Assembly (NCBI GenBank): GCA_031282095.1
Contig: JAITEJ010000172.1
Location: 1 to 5,095, forward strand
Direction of reading: 5' to 3'
DNA: 5,095 nucleotides
DNA from: Clostridiales bacterium
GTDB taxonomy: Bacteria > Bacillota_A > Clostridia > Christensenellales > CAG-917
Positions 1-5,095 of this stretch are shown in pieces. Position numbers and translations under genes: made by a program. The notes below the pieces were generated by a model, which saw only the letters and a list, made by a program, of their open reading frames with translations, was not told where the DNA came from and did no database searches. Position 1 is the first letter of the stretch, and each line of letters starts with the position of its first letter.

Positions 1-36
1 TTAATCGTTATTATCAGAGACGGATTTTCCCGGCTA
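1..36. other. Short tail downstream of the permease gene
   Basis: These bases lie just after the permease stop codon in the direction of transcription. I see no GC-rich stem followed by a T tract on the minus strand, so no intrinsic terminator can be called here. Too little sequence is present to tell whether another minus-strand gene follows. Confidence 0.5.
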
Positions 37-2637
37 TTATAAAACCTTTAAATCCGCGATTTTAATTGCATAGCCTTTCGGATACCACAAAATAAGCGGC
101 AGCAACGCCATTATTGCGAACACGGGCAAGGAAACGCTCAGCGCGGCGGCAAGGTCGAACTCATATTCGTAGTATAATCCGAAGGCCAGAATCCCGTCGC
201 TTACGCTTTTCATCATTGCGGCGGCAGCCGGCAACGCGGCGATGAACGCCGCCGCCGCCGTAAGGATCTGCGAAACGAGTTCCGACACGAAAAGCTGACG
301 CTTGCTCATGCCCGCGGATAAGAATTGCGACCGCGCGCGCTTGCTTTCGGCGCGGTTTAAAACTATGTTCATAATCACGCCCAAAACGGCGGCGGCGGCA
401 ACCGCAACGCTCAGCGCGTCCACGAATACCAAGATTTGCGAGAGCGCGGCGTTTCCGTTCGCGTCTATTTCCTTAACGGTCAGCACGTACCAGCCCTTGT
501 CGGCGTACTCGGCGCGCAGTCGGTTCACCAGCCTTTGCGCGTCTCCGTCGGGGGTTATCCAAATGGAGTCGTATTCGGGAGTGCCGAGTTTACCCGCTAG
601 CGCCTCCGAATTGCACAACACGTATTGTCCAACATAAAAATCCGATTTTACAAAGCCCGCCACCTTGAAAGCCGCGGATTTTCCGGCATAGGAAACCGTC
701 ACGAATTCGCCGGCTTTTATGCCGTATGCGGCGGTATAGCTGTAATCCAAAATCACGGAACCTCCGTCCGGATCGCTCAAAGCGTTCAAAACGACCTCTC
801 TCTCGGTGACGTAATCCCAATCGAACAGTTGCTCCGCAGTATCGCCGTCCACACCCAAAATATGGATTTGCCCCTCTCCCTTGCCGATCAGCCCGCCCTC
901 CTGCCAAAATAAAGGCGCGGCGGTTTTTATATCCTCCGATTCGGTAAGCAACGCCGCGTAGCCGCTGTCCGCGGAACGCAGTCCTTTGATTATAACGCCG
1001 TTGCCCATGCCCTCCGCATAATCGCCGAAGTGCGACGCCGTGACGGAGCTCGCCGTTATGAAAAGCATGGATACCGCCATACCCGCGGCGACGAGGCTCG
1101 CTATGATATGCTGCGAACGCGAACGTCCGGCGGTAAAGCCCGCCACCGCCGCCGCGTAACTCAGCGACTCTCCGATTTCACCGCGGGAATTCCCTTCCGC
1201 TCTCTTCAGCTTTCCGACGGTACGCGTCGCCTTCCGTGTCGCGAGATTAGAAATATTTGAACCTCTACGCTTAAGCTTTCCGACTGTACGCGTCGCCTTC
1301 CCCTCGCGCAGGCACAGCCGCGCAAGCGCGTTTCCTAAAAACTTTAACAGAAACGGCGCGGCGAAAACGGCGGTGATAAGCCATAATACCAATGAAATAA
1401 AGCCGGCATAAGGCTTCGCGGCGTCGGAAACGATCTCCGTGACAAACGCCGCCGCGCTCAGCAACAGAGCGACGGCAAACGGAACGGGGTTAAGCTTCGC
1501 GGCGTTGCCGCGGCTTAGGTCAAGGCTTTCCTTAATGGGCTTTCCTATCGAACGCAACACGGGAAACAACCCGGCGGCGACCGTCAGCGCCGTTCCCGCC
1601 GTGAATGCCAAAACATAACTCAAAGGCGCGGCGGCGGCGACGCGTCCCCCGTCGAACGAAAGACGGAACAGCAATTGAAACAGCCCGTTTGCGATAGCCA
1701 AACCGATAAGGGATGCGGCGGCGGCAAGCATAAGGTTTTCCGTAAAAAAAATCGCGAATAATTTTCGATTGTCGGCGCCGGACGTCTTTAATTTGGACAC
1801 GTACGCGGAACGTCCCTTAAAGGTGACGGCAAACAAAAAAACTATTATCGCGCCGACCAAAAACACCGCCGCCGCCCCGACGACGAGCAACGGCGACGCG
1901 AATATCCCGGACGTCCTTTCCACCTCCGCCGGATTTACCGCGCGCGCCGCCGTCATATCCTTGAACAAACCGCTTGCGTTTATCGCGGCGACGGATTTAT
2001 CCGCGTCTTCGCCCGGCTTAAGCTTGACATAGATTTGGTTATACAGCCCGCCCGCGGCAATCTCCGAGAAGAAACCCGCCGCGGTTACGTCGGGGATCAT
2101 CACTGTTTCAAAGCCTCCGCGCTTATCAAACCAACCCTCGTCGGCGGCAATCGCTCCGATGAAGAGTACGCGTTCCTTGCCCATTACGGACAGCGTTAGA
2201 ATATCTCCCGTTTTAAGCCCCCGCGCTTTGGCAAAGCTTTCGGAAATCACGGCGTCGTTGTCGCGGACGGGCGCGGTAAACGGCGAAACATACTCAATGC
2301 GCCTTACGCGCCCGAAGTCGGACTTCCCCGTACCCGCCACGCGCACGTATTCGCCGTCGGCAAGCCCGTAAAAGGTCAGTACGCCGACGACGTACTCCGC
2401 GTCGACCACGCCGCCTAAGTCCACGGCGGCGGTCACGCGCGAATCGCCCGCGCCGTACGAGATAAGAATGTCGCTATCGCCCGAAAACAGGGTTCTAATG
2501 TCGTAAAAATAATCGTAAACGGCTTGTTTGTAAGAAATAATCACGAAAAAAACCGCCACCGCAAACGCGATCGCCAAAACTTGCGCCGTCAATTTTAACG
2601 GCTTTTCTATTAAGTTTCTTACAGCAAGTTTAAACAT
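37..2637 (-). CDS. ABC transporter permease with two FtsX/MacB-type modules
   Basis: Membrane subunit of an ABC transporter in the FtsX/MacB/LolC superfamily, 866 residues. Hydrophobic segments suggest about ten membrane helices: roughly 17-36, 249-273, 293-324, 337-361, 385-403, 411-434, 510-532, 735-760, 782-808 and 828-851. Two extracytoplasmic domains lie at about 40-245 and 535-730. Each module has the family's short cytoplasmic motif after its second helix: RSAYVSKLKTSGADNRKLF (276-294) and RAESKRARSQFLSAGMSKRQ (762-781). The start MFKLAVRNL is typical of the family, although only a weak purine stretch precedes the ATG and no clear Shine-Dalgarno is seen. The linker at 440-490 carries a 22-residue tandem duplication. 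The partner ATPase is encoded upstream on the same strand, 659 bp away. The substrate is unknown; members export peptides, lipids, lipoproteins or drugs, or act mechanically on the envelope. Confidence 0.93.
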   Translation of the reverse strand: MFKLAVRNLIEKPLKLTAQVLAIAFAVAVFFVIISYKQAVYDYFYDIRTLFSGDSDILISYGAGDSRVTAAVDLGGVVDAEYVVGVLTFYGLADGEYVRVAGTGKSDFGRVRRIEYVSPFTAPVRDNDAVISESFAKARGLKTGDILTLSVMGKERVLFIGAIAADEGWFDKRGGFETVMIPDVTAAGFFSEIAAGGLYNQIYVKLKPGEDADKSVAAINASGLFKDMTAARAVNPAEVERTSGIFASPLLVVGAAAVFLVGAIIVFLFAVTFKGRSAYVSKLKTSGADNRKLFAIFFTENLMLAAAASLIGLAIANGLFQLLFRLSFDGGRVAAAAPLSYVLAFTAGTALTVAAGLFPVLRSIGKPIKESLDLSRGNAAKLNPVPFAVALLLSAAAFVTEIVSDAAKPYAGFISLVLWLITAVFAAPFLLKFLGNALARLCLREGKATRTVGKLKRRGSNISNLATRKATRTVGKLKRAEGNSRGEIGESLSYAAAVAGFTAGRSRSQHIIASLVAAGMAVSMLFITASSVTASHFGDYAEGMGNGVIIKGLRSADSGYAALLTESEDIKTAAPLFWQEGGLIGKGEGQIHILGVDGDTAEQLFDWDYVTEREVVLNALSDPDGGSVILDYSYTAAYGIKAGEFVTVSYAGKSAAFKVAGFVKSDFYVGQYVLCNSEALAGKLGTPEYDSIWITPDGDAQRLVNRLRAEYADKGWYVLTVKEIDANGNAALSQILVFVDALSVAVAAAAVLGVIMNIVLNRAESKRARSQFLSAGMSKRQLFVSELVSQILTAAAAFIAALPAAAAMMKSVSDGILAFGLYYEYEFDLAAALSVSLPVFAIMALLPLILWYPKGYAIKIADLKVL
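1201..1299 (-). repeat. In-frame 66-bp tandem duplication inside the permease gene
   Basis: Permease residues 447-457 and 469-479 are the same 11-mer, KATRTVGKLKR, spaced exactly 22 codons apart. At the DNA level, 1208-1235 and 1274-1301 match over 28 bases with one difference (G1219 against T1285). The bases between them are not repeated, so either only about half the unit is still recognisable or a short motif was copied. The repeat is basic and sits in the cytoplasmic linker between the two FtsX modules, where added length would be tolerated. Confidence 0.85.
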
Positions 2638-2710
2638 TTCTATTTTAGGACGGTTTTGTCCGCGCTTTTCGTTTTTTACGGGAACAAAGAAACGATGCGC
2701 CGTTTTTTAT

Positions 2711-3035
2711 GGATTGACGTGATAATCGCGGCTGTCTTTAACCAAGCCGCGGGGGACACTCCAGCGGGTTGACTTGATAAGCGCGGTTGTCCTTAACCGA
2801 GCCGCGGGGGGGATATTCCGGCGGGTCGACGTGAGAAGTGCGGGTCGACGTGAGAAGTGCGGCTGTCCTTAACCGAGCCGCGGGGGTCTTTGCCGTGGGA
2901 AGAGCGGTCGTCCTTAACCAAGCCGCGGGGGCTCTCCGGCGGATTGATGTGAGAAGCAGTGACTGTCTTTCATCAAGCCGCGGGAATAATCCGGAGGGTT
3001 ATTTAATAAGAGTCGTCCTTAACCGAGCCGCAAAA
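2711..3035. repeat. Degenerate tandem array of about six hairpin-forming units of about 55 bp
   Basis: Units start near 2711, 2766, 2823 (with its first 19 bases doubled), 2895, 2941 and 2996, so spacing is mostly 55-57 bp with one shortened unit. Each has a head like GGGTCGACGTGAGAAG and a core like GTCCTTAACCGAGCCGCGG. The core sits in an inverted repeat. In the first unit CGCGGCT (2727-2733) pairs perfectly with AGCCGCG (2745-2751) around an 11-base loop. The second unit (2782-2788 with 2800-2806) keeps seven pairs including one G-T. The third has six pairs (2859-2864 with 2876-2881). The pairing decays in the last three units. The role is unknown; an intergenic mRNA-structure element or a plain minisatellite are both possible. 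Confidence 0.85.
2823..2860. repeat. Perfect 19-bp direct duplication within the hairpin array
   Basis: Bases 2823-2841 (GGGTCGACGTGAGAAGTGC) are repeated without change at 2842-2860. This is the head of the third array unit copied once more without its hairpin core. Perfect identity beside degenerate neighbours suggests a recent slippage event. Confidence 0.92.
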
Positions 3036-3117
3036 GGCGTATAGCTCTTGAAACAATCATGCGAACGCCCTTACGGATTACCGAGTAACCTCGCGGGCAT
3101 TTTTCTTCATCTGTTTT

Positions 3118-3228
3118 TCAGTTCAAAATGCACGTAATGCCGTGCGCATACGAGTTTTCGTCCTTTATTTTCCCGTCCGAAACGCGTATAATCCCGCCGG
3201 CATAGCCCGCGTGTGTGGGCGTTTGCAT
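3118..3228 (-). pseudogene. 36-codon remnant frame from a duplicated ATPase 3' end (copy 1)
   Basis: The frame opens with an ATG directly after the TAA of the preceding 23-codon frame. It reads MQTPTHAGYAGGIIRVSDGK and then IKDE, a near copy of the last 20 residues of the ATPase (AHAGYAGRIIRVSDGKIKDE), followed by 12 unrelated residues. The AAAGGA within the previous copy's final codons lies four bases upstream of the ATG, so reinitiation is conceivable. Most likely it is a non-functional product of tandem duplication, since it has only the end of the ATPase fold and no motif of its own. Confidence 0.45.
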
Positions 3229-3361
3229 TTAGTCCTTTATTTCCCCGTCCGAAACGCGTATAAGCCCGCCGGCATAGACCGCGTGTGCGGGCGTTTTCAT
3301 TCGTCCTTTATTTTCCCGTCCGAAACGCGTATAATCCTGCCGGCATAGCCCGCGTGTGCGG
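3158..3361. repeat. Three tandem copies of the ATPase gene 3' end
   Basis: A 61-bp block occurs at 3158-3218, 3230-3290 and 3301-3361, separated by 10-11-base spacers resembling GCGTTTTCAT. The right-hand copy is coding and supplies the ATPase C-terminus. The left copy differs from it at two positions and the middle copy at five, by eye. Spacing is 72 bp between the left and middle copies, which keeps frame, and 71 bp between the middle and right copies, which breaks it. The copies lie downstream of the ATPase stop codon on the transcribed strand. Confidence 0.92.
3229..3300 (-). pseudogene. 23-codon remnant frame from a duplicated ATPase 3' end (copy 2)
   Basis: The ATG overlaps the ATPase stop codon (ATGA), and the frame starts MKTPAHAVYAGGLIRVSDGE before IKD and TAA. 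It mirrors the C-terminal strand of the ATPase with a few changes. The SD-like AAAGGA in the last ATPase codons sits three bases before the ATG, which is closer than usual. The arrangement could allow coupled translation, but a degenerate gene-end duplication explains it more simply. Confidence 0.45.
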
Positions 3362-3977
3362 AAGAATGCGTAACCATAAGCACCGCGACGTTATTTTCCT
3401 TGTTGGTTTCCGCTATCAGGCGCATGACGAGTTCTCCGCTTGCCGCGTCCAGACTGCCGGTAGGCTCGTCAAGGAACAGCAGCTTCGGAGATGTGACCAA
3501 AGCCTTGGCAAGCGCGGCGCGCTGCTGCTCCCCGCCGGATATAAACCCCGGATATTTGTCAAGCACGTGCGCAACGCCGACGCGTTCGGCAAGGGCGGCG
3601 GCTTTTTTGACGGCTTCGGACTTTTTGACGCCGCCGGAAAGCAGCAGCGGGAGCGTTATATTTTCGCACACCGTCAGGTTTGAAACCAAATTATCGAACT
3701 GCCACACAAAGGATACGATTCCGCGCCGCATAGCGGCTTCCTCTCTGTCGGAAAGCTCCGCAAGCTTGCGCCCCGCTATGGACACGTATCCCGAATCGGG
3801 GCGCTCGATGCCTCCCAAAAGATAAAGCAACGTGGATTTGCCGCTTCCCGACTGCCCTACGACCGCGACGAACTCTCCCTCTTCGACTTCCAGACTTACG
3901 CCCTTGATCACGTCGGTTTTCACCCCTCCCGCCGTAAAGCTTTTAGTCAGATTTTCACATTGAAGAATTAACCCCAT
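3297..3977 (-). CDS. ABC transporter ATP-binding protein, MacB/LolD type
   Basis: Cytoplasmic nucleotide-binding subunit that powers the FtsX-type permease encoded downstream; 226 residues, the normal size for a stand-alone MacB/LolD-like ATPase. Motifs with this start: Walker A GQSGSGKST (41-49, Lys47), Q-loop Gln93 in SFVWQFDNL, signature ISGGEQQR (146-153), Walker B LLFLDE (166-171, catalytic Glu171), D-loop SLDA (175-178) and H-loop His204. All expected catalytic residues are present. An ATG 30 bases further upstream (4007) is in frame, but I prefer 3977. It has an AAAAGGAG site seven bases before it, the upstream ATG has none, and the predicted transcription start near 4010 would leave the upstream ATG almost leaderless. 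The last 20 codons belong to the threefold repeat that continues beyond the stop. The specific gene name cannot be settled from sequence alone. Confidence 0.95.
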   Translation of the reverse strand: MGLILQCENLTKSFTAGGVKTDVIKGVSLEVEEGEFVAVVGQSGSGKSTLLYLLGGIERPDSGYVSIAGRKLAELSDREEAAMRRGIVSFVWQFDNLVSNLTVCENITLPLLLSGGVKKSEAVKKAAALAERVGVAHVLDKYPGFISGGEQQRAALAKALVTSPKLLFLDEPTGSLDAASGELVMRLIAETNKENNVAVLMVTHSSAHAGYAGRIIRVSDGKIKDE

Positions 3978-3984
3978 TCCGCCG

Positions 3985-3992
3985 CTCCTTTT
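3985..3992 (-). promoter_or_regulatory. Ribosome binding site of the ATPase gene
   Basis: The minus strand reads AAAAGGAG seven bases before the ATG at 3977. This strong Shine-Dalgarno lies inside the frame opened by the upstream ATG at 4007 and decides the start in favour of 3977. Confidence 0.88.
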
Positions 3993-4016
3993 ATGAATGC
4001 AAGACATAGCGTAAAT

Positions 4017-4045
4017 AGTATACCATTAAACGGCAACTTTTTCAA
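4017..4045 (-). promoter_or_regulatory. Sigma-A-type promoter for the transporter genes
   Basis: On the minus strand, TTGAAA (4045-4040) and TATACT (4022-4017) are separated by exactly 17 bases. Both are one base from the vegetative consensus. Transcription would start near 4010 and give an untranslated leader of about 33 bases that includes the ribosome binding site. The -35 element overlaps the left end of the 84-bp promoter duplication. Confidence 0.78.
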
Positions 4046-4075
4046 TAAATTTTATTGATATAGCTAAAATTGTAC

Positions 4076-4104
4076 TTGCAAAAAGTATACCAAAGGGTTA
4101 TTAT
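4076..4104 (+). promoter_or_regulatory. Distal promoter P1 of the hydrolase gene (first repeat copy)
   Basis: TTGCAA (4076-4081) and TATTAT (4099-4104) are spaced by 17 bases, a sigma-A-like arrangement with an AT-rich upstream region. The start would be near 4111, giving a leader of about 140 bases that runs through the second repeat copy. Confidence 0.62.
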
Positions 4105-4159
4105 TACAGACAGATGGAAGCTTTTTTAATAAAATTTATTGATATAGTTAAAATTGTAC

Positions 4160-4188
4160 TTGCAAAAAGCATACCGAGGGTTTATTAT
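4160..4188 (+). promoter_or_regulatory. Proximal promoter P2 of the hydrolase gene (second repeat copy)
   Basis: TTGCAA (4160-4165) and TATTAT (4183-4188) repeat P1 exactly, with the same 17-base spacing. Both hexamers are unchanged, while the spacer differs from P1 at five positions (4170, 4176, 4178, 4181 and none in the first four). The start would be near 4195, leaving a leader of about 58 bases. Confidence 0.65.
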
Positions 4189-4236
4189 TATAGTTAGATT
4201 GCGCGTAAAGGCGCCCGATCGCAAAATACTTAAGGC

Positions 4237-4244
4237 AAGGAGAA
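4237..4244 (+). promoter_or_regulatory. Ribosome binding site of the lipoprotein hydrolase gene
   Basis: AAGGAGAA lies about ten bases before the ATG at 4253. The spacing is slightly long but acceptable, and it supports the chosen start. Confidence 0.8.
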
Positions 4245-4252
4245 TTTTTCAG

Positions 4253-5095
4253 ATGTCAAAAAAACGCAGATTTTTAACAAGATTCATTGCTACCGCTTTG
4301 ATCGTCGGTTTATCGGGGGCGGTCATCGCGCTGTTCGCGGCGTGCAGTAAAGACGACAAAAAAACCAAAGCTATCATTATAGTTCCCGCGCTTACCGCAT
4401 CGGGACTTTACGACACATCCACGGGTCTGCCCGTTTGGGATCCCCTTCCTTACGATGTGTATTATCCCGAAGTATTGGGAGGAAATTTAAATTTTTCAAA
4501 GATTTTTCAGGTAAACGTTCTCGAAGAGGATAAAACAGGAGCAGACATAATGACGCTCTTAGGCGACATTTTAACGGACTCTCCCTCTAGCCTGCTGAAT
4601 CAGGTCGCGTTGGATCAATACGGCAGATCTACGGGAAACCCGAATATCGCGCCCGCGAACGGCTACGACAACAAAATTCAATACGGTGTCTTGGGCGCGT
4701 ACAAAGACGAATTTGACGCGTTGAAAGAACTGTACGGCGACGATTACGACGTGCATGTATTTAACTATGACTGGCGCATGGACAACAGAGGTTCCTCCGA
4801 GCTTTTGGAGAAATTCGTTAACGACAACGGTTACAAGGAGATCATTCTCATATCCCACAGCATGGGCGGAAACGTAGTCGCGGGCTATTTGGCGCGCAGT
4901 GCGGAAAACCGCAGTAAGGTAAAAGCCTACCTGCCCTATGCCGCGTCTTTCTTGGGTTCGTTTGACGCTCTTATGTACTTAGATAATCCTTTCGCCGCAT
5001 TCGATTATATCCTCGGCGCGGCAGGCGGAGAGGACGCCGCGGAAATGCCCGCTTTGCTGAGATTGCTACTCGGCGGTATTTTGGATAATCAGGGC
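4253..5095 (+). CDS. Putative LCAT-like alpha/beta-hydrolase lipoprotein (3' end outside window)
   Basis: The first 281 codons are present and the frame is open to the window edge. Residues 3-10 are basic (KKRRFLTR), residues 11-27 are hydrophobic, and LFAAC with Cys31 is a plausible lipobox, although Phe at -3 is uncommon. The mature protein would then be lipid-anchored outside the cytoplasmic membrane. A KDDKK-rich tether leads into IIIVPALTASGL (41-52), like the first strand and oxyanion loop of lecithin:cholesterol acyltransferase-type hydrolases. YDWR (172-175) is a further family-like motif. ISHSMGG (200-206) is the nucleophile elbow with Ser203. The acid and histidine of the triad should lie beyond the window. 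The likely activity is hydrolysis or acyl transfer on a lipid or other ester; the substrate is unknown. The gene is transcribed away from the ABC genes from a shared control region. Confidence 0.85.
   Translation, partial: MSKKRRFLTRFIATALIVGLSGAVIALFAACSKDDKKTKAIIIVPALTASGLYDTSTGLPVWDPLPYDVYYPEVLGGNLNFSKIFQVNVLEEDKTGADIMTLLGDILTDSPSSLLNQVALDQYGRSTGNPNIAPANGYDNKIQYGVLGAYKDEFDALKELYGDDYDVHVFNYDWRMDNRGSSELLEKFVNDNGYKEIILISHSMGGNVVAGYLARSAENRSKVKAYLPYAASFLGSFDALMYLDNPFAAFDYILGAAGGEDAAEMPALLRLLLGGILDNQG

Larger units (their letters stand above)
2638..3296. other. Gene-free, repeat-filled interval between ATPase and permease genes
   Basis: This 659-bp stretch separates two genes that are normally adjacent. 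From the ATPase side it holds two extra copies of the ATPase 3' end (3158-3290), a non-repeated stretch (about 3036-3117) in which I see nothing definite, the array of about 55-bp units (2711-3035), and a T-rich leader (2638-2710) before the permease start. Open frames here follow the repeats and change frame with each unit that is not a multiple of three, so I call no normal gene. No stem followed by a T tract is present on the minus strand, so readthrough from the ATPase gene into the permease gene is plausible. Confidence 0.75.
4038..4199. repeat. 84-bp tandem duplication carrying the plus-strand promoter
   Basis: Bases 4038-4115 align without gaps to 4122-4199 at an offset of 84. By eye, 68 of 78 positions match, giving two copies with a six-base spacer. 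Each copy contains an AT-rich palindromic stretch like AATAAATTTTATT, the string TAAAATTGTACTTGCAAAAAG apart from its ends, and a promoter. The longest identical stretches cover the -35 element and the sequence just upstream of it, as expected if these are under constraint. Confidence 0.92.

Noticed and set aside
2711..3035. CRISPR array
   Set aside because: Repeats are about 55 bp, degenerate and back to back, with no unique spacers of constant length and no cas genes nearby.
2711..3035. Integron attC sites
   Set aside because: The core has CCTTAAC and GTTAAGG strings, but they do not fit the RYYYAAC/GTTRRRY pair, there are no cassettes between units, and no integrase is seen.
2838..3044. 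Plus-strand 68-codon frame with repeated VLNRAAG
   Set aside because: It follows the repeat array, whose unit length is not a multiple of three, lacks a convincing ribosome binding site and has no family-like content.
3058..3110. Intrinsic terminator after the ATPase gene
   Set aside because: GCCC and GGGC can pair over only four bases around a long loop, and no T tract follows on the minus strand.
3142..3683. Plus-strand frames across the ATPase 3' end and its repeats
   Set aside because: They lie antisense to the ATPase gene and its duplicated end, and the coding evidence on the minus strand is decisive.
3978..4007. Ten-residue N-terminal extension of the ATPase from the ATG at 4007
   Set aside because: There is no ribosome binding site before it, the predicted transcript starts only about three bases upstream, and a strong site precedes the ATG at 3977.
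4199..4224. Leader hairpin or riboswitch before the hydrolase gene
   Set aside because: TTGCG and CGCAA, with an inner GCGC pair, make only a small stem; nothing resembles a known riboswitch.
4571..4858. Minus-strand 95-codon frame
   Set aside because: It is antisense to the hydrolase gene, which shows a signal peptide and the HSMGG nucleophile motif in frame.

Overview
The window holds a two-gene ABC transporter of the MacB/LolD-FtsX type on the minus strand. It is transcribed away from a plus-strand lipoprotein with an LCAT-like alpha/beta-hydrolase fold, whose gene runs off the right edge. The strong AAGGAG-type ribosome binding sites, AT-rich sigma-A-like promoters, lipoprotein signal and GC-ending codons (GCG, GGC, GAC) suggest a moderate-GC Bacillota, probably a clostridial lineage. 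This placement is an inference from style, not from a marker gene.

Layout from left to right: 1-36 is a short tail after the permease stop. 37-2637 (-) is an 866-residue permease with two FtsX modules; a 66-bp in-frame duplication lies in its central cytoplasmic linker. 2638-3296 is a gene-free 659-bp interval built mostly of repeats. It contains a degenerate array of about 55-bp hairpin units (2711-3035) and two extra copies of the 3' end of the ATPase gene (3158-3218 and 3230-3290). 3297-3977 (-) is the ATPase. 3978-4252 is a divergent control region with one minus-strand promoter and an 84-bp tandem duplication that gives two plus-strand promoters. 4253-5095 (+) is the 5' part (281 codons) of the lipoprotein hydrolase gene.

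The ATPase and permease are very likely partners: both are on one strand, in the usual order, with no terminator seen between them. The long repeat-filled gap is unusual for such a pair, which normally sit a few bases apart. The hydrolase shares the control region with the transporter, so co-regulation is possible, but nothing shown here proves a joint function.

The most striking property is that four unrelated tandem duplications, with units of 22 codons, about 55 bp, 71-72 bp and 84 bp, lie within about 3 kb. I found no evidence of a new defence system, CRISPR array, integron or transposase.
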